DNA of 64,000 nucleotides from JACCXG01 sp963785755 (GTDB taxonomy: Bacteria > Acidobacteriota > Vicinamibacteria > Vicinamibacterales > 2-12-FULL-66-21), in assembly GCA_963785755.1 (NCBI GenBank), contig CAWAXG010000013.1, forward strand, positions 992,001-1,056,000, given 5' to 3'. Numbering within the stretch: position 1 is the stretch's first letter; each line of letters opens with the position of its first letter. The notes under the pieces are model-generated. The model was not told the origin of the DNA and did not search any database. It saw only the letters and a list, made by a program, of their open reading frames with translations. Of this stretch, positions 31,699-41,235 are shown one piece after another. A program made the position numbers and the translations under genes.

Positions 31699-34149
31699 TT
31701 AATCCGTCGCAGCGCCGTTCCTGCCTCGCAGATTCGTTTCGAACAACTTGAGGATCCGCTTGTATTCGTCTGCCCAGCTCGACTCCTCCGTGAACCCGTG
31801 GGGCTCGACCGGATAGACCGCGAGCTCCCAGTTCTCCTTCCGCAGCTCGATCAGCCGCTGCGCGAGCCGCACCGAGTCCTGGAAGTGCACGTTCGTGTCG
31901 ACCATGCCGTGACAGATCAGCAGTGCGCCCTTGAGTCCTTCGGCGAAGTAGATCGGTGAGCTCTTGCGATAGGCTTCGGCGTCGCGCTGCGGGATGTTCA
32001 GGATGTTCGACGTGTAGCCGTGGTTGTAATGCGCCCAGTCGGTGACCGGCCGGAGCGCGGCTCCCGCCGCGAAGACATCGGGTGTCGTGAACATCGCCAT
32101 CAGGGTGATGAACCCGCCGTAGCTGCCGCCATACACGCCAATCCGCCGGGCGTTCACCTGCTCCTTCGCGACCAGATACCTGGCGCCGTCGACGATGTCC
32201 TCGAGATCCTTGCCGCCCATGTGCCGATAGATGGCCGTACGCCAGTCGCGGCCGTAGCCGGCGCTCGCGCGGTAGTCGACGTCGAGCACGACGTAGCCGC
32301 GGGACGCCAGCAGGTTGTGGAACATGTATTCGCGGAAGTAGGTCGACCAGTAGCGATGGGCGTTCTGCAGGTAGCCCGCGCCGTGCACGAACACCGCCGC
32401 CGGACGCGACGGATCGCGGCGCGCGCCGATCATTTCCGGCGTGAAGAGACGCGCATACACGTCGACACCGTCACGCGCCTTGAACGTGATGACCTTCGGA
32501 TCGATCCAGTTGAACCCGCGCCACTCTGCCGTCGGCGTCGTGGTGATCTGTGAAGCCGCCGCGCCCGGCCGGTTCGGCATCAGATGGACCTCGGGCGGTT
32601 TGTTGCTGTACGAGTGCACCAGGGCCAGCATTCCATCGTCCGGCGAGACCGTCGCATCGTTCGCGCCGCTCATCGTCGTCAACCGCGTCGCCTGTCCGCC
32701 GTCGATCGGCAGCGAGTAGACATGACGCTCGCCCGGGTGCACCTCGCTCGTCGTGATGTAGAACTTCTTGCCGTCGCGCGCGATCTCCGCCGACGTGACC
32801 TCCCATTTGCCGGTGGTCAACTGTTGCGGCTTCGCCGCGTCCGTCGAGACGTCGAGCGTATAGAGGTGCATCCAGCCATCACGCTCCGACAGAAAGGCGA
32901 TCCGGCGGTTGTCGGGCAGGAATTCGATGGTCGTGCCGCCGAAGCCGGCCTCACGCACCCACGCTTCATCGCGGAGGACGTCGATGACCTTCGTCCTGCC
33001 ACTCTCCGGCTCGAGCGTCACGAACCAGCGATCCTTGTTGTCCGCCGACCTCGCACCGGCGACGACGTGACGGCCGTCCACTGAAACGACCGGCATCGAC
33101 CACCGGATCTCGCGTTCCGCCCGGCGTCCTGGCGCGGGCGTGTCGCCAGACGGCTTCTCGGCAGGCGACGGTTTGGCCTTGTCGGCGTCGGCGTCGGCGA
33201 CCGGCGGCGCGAAGCTGGCGTCGGCCCACACGGACTTGCCGGCCCTGACATCGAGGATGGCGAGCAGGCGCCGATCCTGTGAGTCACCGACGTTCGTGCG
33301 CGCCGGAATGTCTTCCGTGTAGCCGCTCTCGGTGACGTAGTTCGGGACGATCGTGCTCTTCGCGCCGACAGGACGCTCGGCGACCAGGATGAAGACGTGT
33401 GATTCGTCGGGCGAGAGCATCAGGTCCGTCGCGGTCTGCCGATCCTGGAGCTCGAATGCCGGCAGCTTGTCCTTCTTGGCCTTCGCGTCCGCTCTGTCCT
33501 TCTGCTCCTTCTGCTGTCGCAGGTATTCGATCAGCTTCTGTTCCTCCTCGCGGATGAACTTCTGGCTGTCGGTCAGTCTCGGCTCGGCCCGCTTCGGCGC
33601 GACGTCGGTCAGCTGCGTGACGACCGACGGTCCCCCCAGCGCGTCTCCGGCGACCGGGACGATGAACAGGTTGCCGTCGCGGACGTAGGTCACGTGGGTA
33701 TCGTTGCGCGCCCAGCGGGCATTCGATTCGGCCCCGGTCGTGCGCGTCACCTGGATCCGCTTGCCGGTTGTGTCGTGAATTACCACGTCCCCGCCGTCGA
33801 TGGAGAGGAATCGTTTGTACGCCTTGTCCCACCGGCCGTTGGCTGCCGGCGCGTTCTTGACCTCGTCGTCCGCAAGCTTGCGCGGCTCACCGCCGTCGCG
33901 GCTGACGACATAGGTCGACGCTTCCTTTTCGCCCGGCTTGCGCCACTCGAAATAGAGCTTCTCGGAGTCGGCGGACCATCGCAGGGCCGTCGGCGGCCAG
34001 CCGACGAGATTCGGCCCGCGCATGATGCTGTCAATCGTCAGCTGCAGGCGGGCGCCGTTGCCGGCGGAGGCCCCTCGCTGGGCGCTGGTCGGCGCCAGGG
34101 CCGGACCGAGGAGTAACACCAGGACACACACAGCACGAAATGCGCGCAT
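31699..34149 (-). CDS. S9-family (prolyl oligopeptidase/DPP) secreted peptidase
   Basis: An 816-residue enzyme with a signal peptide (MRAFRAVCVLVLLLGPALAPTSAQ), a long beta-propeller region (residues about 50-560) and a C-terminal alpha/beta hydrolase. The nucleophile serine is in IGVYGGSYGGFITL. The catalytic Asp is in CHGMVDTNVHFQDS and the His in EPHGFTEESSW. S9 enzymes cleave short peptides, often after proline or as dipeptidyl peptidases, here in the periplasm. An acidic/proline insert (AKPSPAEKPSGDTPAPGRR) lies within the propeller. Monocistronic by position. Confidence 0.92.
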   Translation of the reverse strand: MRAFRAVCVLVLLLGPALAPTSAQRGASAGNGARLQLTIDSIMRGPNLVGWPPTALRWSADSEKLYFEWRKPGEKEASTYVVSRDGGEPRKLADDEVKNAPAANGRWDKAYKRFLSIDGGDVVIHDTTGKRIQVTRTTGAESNARWARNDTHVTYVRDGNLFIVPVAGDALGGPSVVTQLTDVAPKRAEPRLTDSQKFIREEEQKLIEYLRQQKEQKDRADAKAKKDKLPAFELQDRQTATDLMLSPDESHVFILVAERPVGAKSTIVPNYVTESGYTEDIPARTNVGDSQDRRLLAILDVRAGKSVWADASFAPPVADADADKAKPSPAEKPSGDTPAPGRRAEREIRWSMPVVSVDGRHVVAGARSADNKDRWFVTLEPESGRTKVIDVLRDEAWVREAGFGGTTIEFLPDNRRIAFLSERDGWMHLYTLDVSTDAAKPQQLTTGKWEVTSAEIARDGKKFYITTSEVHPGERHVYSLPIDGGQATRLTTMSGANDATVSPDDGMLALVHSYSNKPPEVHLMPNRPGAAASQITTTPTAEWRGFNWIDPKVITFKARDGVDVYARLFTPEMIGARRDPSRPAAVFVHGAGYLQNAHRYWSTYFREYMFHNLLASRGYVVLDVDYRASAGYGRDWRTAIYRHMGGKDLEDIVDGARYLVAKEQVNARRIGVYGGSYGGFITLMAMFTTPDVFAAGAALRPVTDWAHYNHGYTSNILNIPQRDAEAYRKSSPIYFAEGLKGALLICHGMVDTNVHFQDSVRLAQRLIELRKENWELAVYPVEPHGFTEESSWADEYKRILKLFETNLRGRNGAATD

Positions 34150-34305
34150 GACCGTCTAATCCTTAGTTCAGGGGCAGGGTTTCAGGGTCTGGCGAAGCAC
34201 GGCCGTTCGGAGCCGTTCCTGGACCGTGATGGTACAGCCCCGAGCCCGGTTCTTGCTACCTGCAGGTCATTACTCTTTCGATACTGGTTGTTGGAGACAC
34301 GTGCA

Positions 34306-35922
34306 ATGCATTTGAAGACAAGATTTTCGGCCCTCTCGACTACTCTCGCGGCAGCCGGCCTTCTGGCCGCCATGTTCGGTTCCGGCCGCCCGGTGTTCGC
34401 TTCCGAACAGGCCGCCAGACAGCAACCGGCCCCTGTGAATCCATTGCCGGCGCAGGCTGCGACCGGGCCCGTGATGCGGCTGACGGCGGATGAAGCCGTC
34501 AGGCTGGCGATGGAGAACAACCTCGGGATCCAGGCCGAGCGGATGAATCCACAGATCAGCACGCTGGACGTCTCGCAGGCACGCGCGGTCTACGCACCGG
34601 TCTTCTTCACTACGTTCAACACGCGCAGCAGCACCCAGCCGCCGAGCAGCTTCATCACCGGCGGCAGCTTGATTCTGACCAACGAGAGCTACAGCCAGGT
34701 CGGCGGGCTTCAACAGTTCGTGCCGTGGGGCGGCGGCCAGTACACGCTCTCGATCGATGGGTCGAAGGCGACGACGAACGCGACCGACAGCCGGTTCAAC
34801 CCGCAGCTGTCGAGCAACCTCAACGCCAGCTTCGTGCAGCCGCTGCTGCGGAACTTCAAGTTCGACGCGAACCGGCAGCAGATCGAAACCAGCAAGAACA
34901 ACGAGATCATCGCCGACCTCGGTCTGCGCGAACGGATCGCGATTACGACGCAAGCGGTGCGCAACGCCTACTTCGATCTGATCGGGGCCATCGAAGGCCA
35001 GAAAGTCGCGCGTCAGTCGCTCGACCTGGCGCTCGAATCGCTGAAGAACAACAACACGCGCGTCGAAGTCGGCATGATGGCGCCGATCGACATCATCGAG
35101 GCGGAAGCGGAGGTCGCGGCCAACGAGGAGAACCTGATCAACGCGGACGCCCGCATCAAGACGGTCGAGGACAGGCTGCGGGCGCTGATCCTGAATCGCG
35201 CCACGCCGGATTTCTGGATCCTGCGTCTGGAACCGACCGATGCGCCTTCGATGACGCCGATTGCGATCGACGTCGAAGGGGCGATCGCGAACGCGCTCGC
35301 GAACCGCACAGATATCGCGCGGGTGAAGAAGGAGCTGGAGAACACAGACCTGGGGATCAAGCTCGGACGGAACCAGCAGCTGCCCGGACTCGACGTCACG
35401 GCGAACTACAACGTCATCGGCGTCGCCGGCACGCAGTTCGTGTTCGGTCAGGGGTTCCCGCCGCCGGTCGAGAGCCAGTCGCAGCGCGCCTTCGGCCAGG
35501 CGCTGCAAGACGTGTTCGGCCAGGACTTCCGGACGTGGAGCGTGCGCCTGAACTTCAACTACCCGATCGGCACGAGCACGGCGGAAGCGAACCTGGCGTC
35601 CTCCCGCCTGGAGCGCCAGCGGGGGTCGGTGCAGCTGCAAGAACTGGAGCTCATCATTTCGACGACGGTGCGCGACGCCGCGCGCCAGGTCGAGACCAAC
35701 CTGCGCCGCGTCGAAGCCACGCGCAAGGCCCGCGACCGCGCCGAGCAGCGGCTCGCCGCGCAGGAGAAGCGGATGACCGTCGGCATGTCCACCACTTTCG
35801 AGCTGGTCCAGGCCCAGCGCGACCTCGCGCGGCAGCGGCAGAATGAGGTCAACGCGGTGATCGATTACAACCGGTCGATCATCGGGTTCGAGACGATTCA
35901 GATCTCGCCGGCGGCGCGGTAG
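34306..35922 (+). CDS. TolC-family outer membrane efflux protein
   Basis: A 538-residue protein with a signal peptide (FSALSTTLAAAGLLAAMFGSGRPVFA), then the OEP architecture of two homologous halves of long helices and beta strands. It begins MRLTADEAVRLAMENNLGIQAERM and ends TTFELVQAQRDLARQRQNEVNAVIDYNRSIIGFE. These trimeric channels connect inner-membrane exporters to the outside. No adaptor or pump gene is adjacent. ATG 34306 has GGAG nine bases upstream and is preferred over the upstream codon at 34288. A strong terminator follows. Confidence 0.9.
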   Translation: MHLKTRFSALSTTLAAAGLLAAMFGSGRPVFASEQAARQQPAPVNPLPAQAATGPVMRLTADEAVRLAMENNLGIQAERMNPQISTLDVSQARAVYAPVFFTTFNTRSSTQPPSSFITGGSLILTNESYSQVGGLQQFVPWGGGQYTLSIDGSKATTNATDSRFNPQLSSNLNASFVQPLLRNFKFDANRQQIETSKNNEIIADLGLRERIAITTQAVRNAYFDLIGAIEGQKVARQSLDLALESLKNNNTRVEVGMMAPIDIIEAEAEVAANEENLINADARIKTVEDRLRALILNRATPDFWILRLEPTDAPSMTPIAIDVEGAIANALANRTDIARVKKELENTDLGIKLGRNQQLPGLDVTANYNVIGVAGTQFVFGQGFPPPVESQSQRAFGQALQDVFGQDFRTWSVRLNFNYPIGTSTAEANLASSRLERQRGSVQLQELELIISTTVRDAARQVETNLRRVEATRKARDRAEQRLAAQEKRMTVGMSTTFELVQAQRDLARQRQNEVNAVIDYNRSIIGFETIQISPAAR

Positions 35923-35956
35923 GCACGCGTCGGTCTCGCGTTCCGGGAACGCAACA

Positions 35957-35993
35957 GGAGCCGGCAGCCCGCGAGGCTGCCGGCTCCTTTTCG
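35957..35993 (+). terminator. Intrinsic terminator after the TolC-family gene
   Basis: A perfect 13-bp GC-rich stem (GGAGCCGGCAGCC / GGCTGCCGGCTCC) with the 5-nt loop CGCGA at 35970-35974, followed by TTTTCGTTTT. This is the clearest Rho-independent terminator in the window and lies 35 nt after the stop codon. Confidence 0.92.
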
Positions 35994-36026
35994 TTTTCCT
36001 GTACCCTGCTAGTACACTGCCGTCCT

Positions 36027-36797
36027 GTGACGAAACTGACCGTCACGGTCATCACGCACAACGAACGCTCCCATATCGCCGCCGCGCTCGCTTCGGTCTC
36101 CTGGGCCGACGAGATCATCGTCGTCGATTCGCGCAGTACGGACGGCACGATCGACATCGCGCGCCAGCATGCGACGCGGGTCGAGGAACGCGACTGGGCC
36201 GGCTACGGGGCGCAGAAGAATTACGCGGCGGATCAAGCCTCGAACGACTGGATCCTCTCGATCGACGCCGACGAGCGCGTCACGCCGGAACTGGCCGAAG
36301 AGATTCGCGCCGTCATGAGCCGCGGCCCGGTCGCGCCCGGCTATCTCATGACCCGCGTGGCGCACTATCTCGGCCGCTGGATTCGCAGCACGGACTGGTA
36401 TCCGGACTATCACCTGCGGCTCTACGACCGCCGGGCGGCGCGATGGAGCGAGCGGCGGGTGCACGAATCGGTCGAAGTGGACGGCCGGCCCAAAGGCGAC
36501 AAGCGCCTGCCGCGGCTGCGCGGCGAACTGCTCCACTACCCCTACCGGGACATGTCCGATCACCTGCGCAAGATCGACACCTATACGACGCTCGCGGCGC
36601 AGGAGTGGGATGCGGAAGGCAAGCGGGGCACGGCGTGGCAGGCGCTGGTCTACCCGCGCCTGGCGTTCTTCCGCAACTACATCCTGAGGCGGGGGTTCCG
36701 CGACGGGCGGACGGGTCTGCTCGTGTCGCTGCTGAACTCGTATTACGTGTTCCTGAAATACGCCAAGCTGATGGAACTGCAGCGGCGGCCGCGATAA
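36027..36797 (+). CDS. Glycosyltransferase family 2 (WaaE/KdtX-like)
   Basis: A 256-residue GT-A fold transferase. The nucleotide-binding start is LTVTVITHNERSHIAAALASV with VDSRSTDGT; the metal-binding DxD reads SIDADERVT. YLGRWIRSTDWYPDYHLRLYDRR and VHESVEV are typical of the lipopolysaccharide core glucosyltransferase (WaaE/KdtX) group. The C-terminus contains a hydrophobic patch (LLVSLLNSYYVFLKYAKLM). The start is a GTG with a TACACT box 8 nt upstream and no clear ribosome site. It is followed by a second glycosyltransferase 39 nt later. Confidence 0.88.
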   Translation: MTKLTVTVITHNERSHIAAALASVSWADEIIVVDSRSTDGTIDIARQHATRVEERDWAGYGAQKNYAADQASNDWILSIDADERVTPELAEEIRAVMSRGPVAPGYLMTRVAHYLGRWIRSTDWYPDYHLRLYDRRAARWSERRVHESVEVDGRPKGDKRLPRLRGELLHYPYRDMSDHLRKIDTYTTLAAQEWDAEGKRGTAWQALVYPRLAFFRNYILRRGFRDGRTGLLVSLLNSYYVFLKYAKLMELQRRPR

Positions 36798-36836
36798 GAA
36801 CTCGGGCGGCACGCGCGCTCCGCCAGACGCACGCGA

Positions 36837-37922
36837 ATGTTCTCTCTCCACATCGATACGGCGCGGAGCTGGCGCGGCGGCCAGAACCAGGTGCTGGTGA
36901 CCGTGCTCGGGCTGCGCGCGCTCGGTCACCGCGCCGTGCTCGTCGCCCATCCGAGCGGCGAGCTGCGGCAGCGCGCCGAGGAGGGCCTCGACCTCGTGCC
37001 GCTGGCGCCGCGCGCCGAGATGGATCTCGCGGCGGCGTGGCGCCTCTCGCGCGTCATCAAGCAGCTGCGCCCCGACATCATCCACGCTCACGATCCGCAC
37101 GGCGTGGCGATGGCCGCGCTGGCGCGCTCGATGAGCACCCAGCCGAAGAAGCCGAAGTTGATCGCGTCGCGGCGCGTCGATTTCCACCTCGGCAGGAATG
37201 CGCTGTCACGCTGGAAGTACCGGCAGGTCGATCACTTCATCTGCGCGTCCGATGCCATCCGCCACATGCTGGTCTCGGATGGGATCCCGAAGGCGCGCGC
37301 GGTGACCGTGCACGAAGGCATCGACCTGGCGAAGGTGGCCGCCGCGCCGCCCGCGGAGCTGCACCAGGAACTCTGGCTGCCGCACCAGGCGCCCGTCGTC
37401 GGCAACGTCGCCGCGCTCGTGCCGCACAAGGGGCAGCGGCATCTCGTCGATGCCGCGGCGGACGTCGTCCGGCAGGTCCCGGATGCCCGCTTCATCATCG
37501 CCGGCCACGGTGAGCTGCGGGAGGCGCTGGAGCATCAGATCAAACACCATCAGCTCGACAAGCACGTCATTCTCGCCGGCTTCAGACCGGACGTGCTCTC
37601 CGTGCACAAGGCGTTCGACGTCTTCGTCATGAGCTCGGTCACTGAAGGCCTCGGCACGTCGCTGCTCGATGCCATGGCGTGCGGCAAAGCGGTCGTGGCC
37701 ACCAGCGTCGGCGGCATTCCCGAAGTCGTGGTGAACGGAGAGACCGGCCTGCTCGTGCCGCCGCGCGATCATGCGGCGATGGCGGAGGCGATCGTGCGGC
37801 TGCTGAAGGATCCGGCGCTGCGGGCGCGCATGGGCGAGGCCGGGGTCGCACGCGTCCGTCAGCGGTTCACGTCGGAGATCATGGTCGCCAACACGCTGCG
37901 GGTGTACGAAGCCCTTCGCTGA
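36837..37922 (+). CDS. Glycosyltransferase family 4
   Basis: A 361-residue GT-B fold retaining transferase. The N-terminal domain begins HIDTARSWRGGQNQVLVTVLGLRALGH; the acceptor side contains DIIHAHDPHGVAMAALA. The donor-binding C-terminal domain has GNVAALVPHKGQRHLVDAAA, FIIAGHGELR, and the E-x7-E motif region SSVTEGLGTSLLDAMACGKAVVATSVGGIPEVV. Likely acts in LPS or exopolysaccharide assembly at the cytoplasmic face together with the GT2 gene upstream. Exact sugar not predictable. Confidence 0.88.
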   Translation: MFSLHIDTARSWRGGQNQVLVTVLGLRALGHRAVLVAHPSGELRQRAEEGLDLVPLAPRAEMDLAAAWRLSRVIKQLRPDIIHAHDPHGVAMAALARSMSTQPKKPKLIASRRVDFHLGRNALSRWKYRQVDHFICASDAIRHMLVSDGIPKARAVTVHEGIDLAKVAAAPPAELHQELWLPHQAPVVGNVAALVPHKGQRHLVDAAADVVRQVPDARFIIAGHGELREALEHQIKHHQLDKHVILAGFRPDVLSVHKAFDVFVMSSVTEGLGTSLLDAMACGKAVVATSVGGIPEVVVNGETGLLVPPRDHAAMAEAIVRLLKDPALRARMGEAGVARVRQRFTSEIMVANTLRVYEALR

Positions 37923-37933
37923 CTCAACGAGAA

Positions 37934-38446
37934 TCACCTGATAGCCAACATCCCCGGCCGGCATCCCGATCGATCGCGCGGGCAGTCGTCGAATGTGATC
38001 GCCGCGCCGTTGTCCGAGAAGGTGAGGCCGCGAACCAGTCGGGTCGTCGGCTTTGCGTCGGCGGGCACGAGATCCACCAGACCCGCCGGCGCGTGCGATT
38101 GCGCGTCGTACAGGCGCAGCTGATAGCCGTTGATCAGGAACGCGACCCGCTTGCCGTCCCTGGTCCACACGATCTCGTCGCACTGTTCCTCCCCTTGTGG
38201 CAGCGTGACGAGACGGGTCGCACTCTCGGGACTGGTGCCGATCCAGAGGCTCTCACACCAGGCCGACCCGCACGGCACGAGCCGCACCAGCGCAACCCGA
38301 GCGGAATCGGGGGCGGCCCTGCTGACGATGACGTGAGGAGCGGGGCCGGTCGAGCAGGACGCGGCCGCCAGCGACGCGATGACGATCCCGCAGACCTTCA
38401 GCTTGCGCTGCGGCGGCGCGGGCGGCACAGGCCTTTCAGCGGACAT
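37934..38446 (-). CDS. Putative lipoprotein of unknown function
   Basis: A 170-residue protein starting MSAERPVPPAPPQRKLKVCG, with a hydrophobic segment (VCGIVIASLAAASC) ending in the lipobox-like AAASC; Cys31 or so would be lipidated. The remainder is beta-rich, with a WTRDGKRVAFLINGYQLRLYD segment resembling WD40/TolB-type strands, and has paired cysteines. It overlaps the end of the TIGR02757-type gene by 49 nt, so the start is inside that gene. No function assigned. Confidence 0.6.
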   Translation of the reverse strand: MSAERPVPPAPPQRKLKVCGIVIASLAAASCSTGPAPHVIVSRAAPDSARVALVRLVPCGSAWCESLWIGTSPESATRLVTLPQGEEQCDEIVWTRDGKRVAFLINGYQLRLYDAQSHAPAGLVDLVPADAKPTTRLVRGLTFSDNGAAITFDDCPRDRSGCRPGMLAIR

Positions 38447-39270
38447 TGGCTGTCTCCCTGCTTGCGGCCGAAACCGCACGCATTCATCATCCCCACGTGG
38501 CACAGCGAGAAGTCGAACCGAACGGGATCGTCCGGATCGAGCCGCCGCAGCGACGCGGTAATGTCAGCGGCCATTTTCCACCCCGGACTGCTGTAGCGGG
38601 TGAGCCGGAGACAGTGCGACAACCGGATCACGTGCGTATCCAGCGGCACAATCAGCTTGCTCCGCGGCACCGACCGCCAGACGCCGAGATCGACTTCGTC
38701 GTGCCGCACCATCCAGCGGAGATACAGATTAAGGCGCTTGCACGCGCTGCCGGCTGACGGCCGGGGGAAAAAATAGCAGACGCCGGCGCGCTTCGGCACG
38801 CGGCCGTAGACCTGACGCATGTCCAGCGCGAGGGCGCGGCGGGAAAAGCTGTCGAGGGCGGGACCGATATCGACCGCGTCCGCTTCCAGCCCTTCCACGA
38901 AGAATTTCTCGATGGTCCCCGAACGCTCGAGCATCTGCCGCAGCATCCAGATCAGCGCCGCGAGGTCGACGCCCTTCGTCCAGCGGTGCACCATCGCGCG
39001 AAGCTCCGGATGCGCGCCGCGCGGCTCGAACGCACGCACGTAGGCCGCGGGATGCGGGCCCATGATTCGCAGCAGCGTCTCGATCGAGTTGATGACGCTC
39101 GCGACCCGGCCGAACGCGAGTGCCGCGGCGCAGAAGCCGGCGATTTCACGATCGGCCGCCGCGGCGAACGGCCGCACGAGATGCACGGGATCCGCGGCGG
39201 AGTCCTCGCGATTGTAGTCGTGGTACAGGCTGTCGAGAGACGACGCGAGGACGCGAGCGGGCGCGGGCAA
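38398..39270 (-). CDS. TIGR02757/DUF2400-family protein
   Basis: A 290-residue protein matching the DUF2400 family by FAAAADREIAGFCAAALAFGRV and YFFPRPSAGSACKRLNLYLRWMVRHDEVDLGVW. The C-terminus has four cysteines spaced C-x7-C-x10-C-x5-C (CHVGMMNAC...CPLKGLC), resembling the iron-sulfur loop of endonuclease III-type HhH-GPD glycosylases. The family's biochemical role is not established; relation to DNA repair is inference. The start is a TTG. It follows the pyr operon PRTase by 43 nt on the same strand. Confidence 0.8.
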   Translation of the reverse strand: MPAPARVLASSLDSLYHDYNREDSAADPVHLVRPFAAAADREIAGFCAAALAFGRVASVINSIETLLRIMGPHPAAYVRAFEPRGAHPELRAMVHRWTKGVDLAALIWMLRQMLERSGTIEKFFVEGLEADAVDIGPALDSFSRRALALDMRQVYGRVPKRAGVCYFFPRPSAGSACKRLNLYLRWMVRHDEVDLGVWRSVPRSKLIVPLDTHVIRLSHCLRLTRYSSPGWKMAADITASLRRLDPDDPVRFDFSLCHVGMMNACGFGRKQGDSQCPLKGLCRPRRRSAS

Positions 39271-39313
39271 CGGTGCGGACCTGCGGTCGGAGGCGATGAT
39301 CGTGTTCGGCGTG

Positions 39314-39946
39314 TCAGAACGTCGTTATCGGTTCGCCGGCCCGGCACATCGGACAGTCCGCGACGGCGTAGTTCTCCGGCGCCTGGTATTCGGCCAGTGA
39401 GTAATTCGGCACGTCGAGTCCCGCGACCGCTTCCAGGCGGTCGCAGATCTCCACTGTCGCGATCACGGTTCCGCCGGCCTGGCGGACCAGCTCGGCGCAG
39501 CGCTGGAACGTCTTTCCGGTATTCCTCACATCGTCAGCGATCAGGGTTCGCCGCCCCGCGATCTGACGAGCGTAGAAATCCCGGAGCACGAAGCCGTCGT
39601 CGACGAACGTGAATGGCGCGAACTGACATGGGGGGTGGGTCAGGGCGCGGCGGCCGTCGAGCAGACCCGCCATCGTGTGCGCCAGAAGTGCCCCACCCGT
39701 CACCGGACCCGCCACGACTTCGGTTTTTTCGAGCAGGTCGGCGGGCAGTGCGGCCAGCAGATCCTGCGCGAGCCGCCAGATCGTCGACGGATGCAGAAAG
39801 AGCTGATGCGGATTCAGATAGGCGCGCCCGTGGAACCCGTTGCCATAGTCATAGTGTCCCGAGCGCATCAGGACGCCAAGGTCCTGCAGTTCTATGAGCG
39901 CCCGCCGTTTCAGCTCTTCCTGACGATTCACCGCGTATGTCCTCAT
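39314..39946 (-). CDS. PyrE-like phosphoribosyltransferase in the pyr operon
   Basis: A 210-residue type I PRTase with the PRPP loop RTLIADDVRNTGKTFQRC. The N-terminal segment GHYDYGNGFHGRAYLN occupies the position of the orotate-binding motif but departs from GHFxLTSGxHS. A C-terminal CPMCRAGEPI mirrors the CPLCAEGKP end of the pyrE gene at 30.3 kb. ATG 39946 overlaps the pyrC stop by four bases, so it is co-translated in pyrR-pyrB-pyrC. It may be a second OPRTase or act on another base. Confidence 0.75.
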   Translation of the reverse strand: MRTYAVNRQEELKRRALIELQDLGVLMRSGHYDYGNGFHGRAYLNPHQLFLHPSTIWRLAQDLLAALPADLLEKTEVVAGPVTGGALLAHTMAGLLDGRRALTHPPCQFAPFTFVDDGFVLRDFYARQIAGRRTLIADDVRNTGKTFQRCAELVRQAGGTVIATVEICDRLEAVAGLDVPNYSLAEYQAPENYAVADCPMCRAGEPITTF

Positions 39947-41235
39947 GTAGTCATCCGATGCACGATACGACCGCCAACCATCGTGAGGGCGACGCCCCCA
40001 CGCAACTCCCATCCGTGAAATGGGGTGTTCCTGGACCTGGACCGGTGCCGCGTCGCGTCGATCGTGACGCGCCGATCGGGATCAAGCACGACGACATCGG
40101 CGACGCCGCCTTCGGCCAGCCTCCCGCCCGGCAGATTGAAGACCCGCGCGGGATTCGCGGCCAGCAATTCGATCGCCCGGCCGACGGAGACGCGTCCGGT
40201 GTGTACCAGCCGATCGAAGACGAGGGGTATCGCCGTCTCCAGCCCGGTGATGCCGAACGGCGCCCGATCGAATTCCACGGTCTTCTCGTCCGAATGATGG
40301 GGCGCGTGATCCGTCGCGATGACGTCCACCGTCCCGTCGGCGATGCCCTCGAGCATGGCCTCGCGATCCGCCTCCTCGCGCAGCGGCGGATTCATCTTCA
40401 GGTTGGTGTCGTACTTGATCGGTCCGTCGAGCAGCGCATCGGTGAGCGTGAAGTGATGCGGCGCCACTTCGCAGGTGACTCGCACGCCTCGCGCCTTGCC
40501 ATCCCGGACGGCTCGCAGTGACTGCCGCGCGCTCATGTGGCAGATGTGCACGTGCGCGCCGGTCATCTCGGCCAGCGAGACATCGCGCTCCACCATCAAC
40601 GATTCCGCGACGCCCGGAATGCCGCGCAGGCCCAGCGATGACGCGTAGTAGCCCTCGTGCGCCACGCCGTCCCCCTTCAGCGTCGGGTCCTCGCAGTGAT
40701 CGACGATGGGGACGCCGAGCATGCCGGCGTACTCGAGCGCACGCCGCATCAGCAGCGCCGTCGCGACCGGCCGGCCGTCGTCGGAGAAGGCGACGCATCC
40801 GGCCGCCTTCTGTTCGCCGAGCTCCGCGAGCTGTTCGCCGCGCGACCCGATCGACACCGCGCCAATCGGATACACGCGCGCCAGACCGGCTTCGGCCGCT
40901 TTCTTCAGGATGAACTGGGTGATCCCGGCATGATCGTTGACGGGATCGGTGTTCGGCATGCACGCGACCGCGGTGAAGCCGCCGGCCACCGCCGCGCCAG
41001 CGCCGCTGGCAATGGTCTCTTTGTGCTCCTGACCCGGCTCGCGCAGGTGCACGTGCAGATCGATCAATCCGGGAGCGACGATCCAGCCGCGCTGCAGCTC
41101 GACGACTTCGGCGCCCTCCGCCGGCACGTCCCGCCCGATCCGGGCAATCCGATCGCCGTCCACGAGCACGTCGAACTCGCCATCGCGCGCGCTGGCGGGA
41201 TCGACGACCCGCCCTCCCTTGAGCAGCAGTTTCAT
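39943..41235 (-). CDS. pyrC: Dihydroorotase
   Basis: A 430-residue class I amidohydrolase closing carbamoyl aspartate to dihydroorotate. Metal ligands are in PGLIDLHVHLREPGQEHKET, the carboxylate/lysine region, VDHCEDPTLKG, VHICHMSA and DVIATDHAPHH. KYDTNLKMNPPLR matches the substrate loop. Start ATG 41235 overlaps the pyrB stop (ATGA). It is the third gene of the pyr operon. Confidence 0.96.
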   Translation of the reverse strand: MKLLLKGGRVVDPASARDGEFDVLVDGDRIARIGRDVPAEGAEVVELQRGWIVAPGLIDLHVHLREPGQEHKETIASGAGAAVAGGFTAVACMPNTDPVNDHAGITQFILKKAAEAGLARVYPIGAVSIGSRGEQLAELGEQKAAGCVAFSDDGRPVATALLMRRALEYAGMLGVPIVDHCEDPTLKGDGVAHEGYYASSLGLRGIPGVAESLMVERDVSLAEMTGAHVHICHMSARQSLRAVRDGKARGVRVTCEVAPHHFTLTDALLDGPIKYDTNLKMNPPLREEADREAMLEGIADGTVDVIATDHAPHHSDEKTVEFDRAPFGITGLETAIPLVFDRLVHTGRVSVGRAIELLAANPARVFNLPGGRLAEGGVADVVVLDPDRRVTIDATRHRSRSRNTPFHGWELRGGVALTMVGGRIVHRMTT

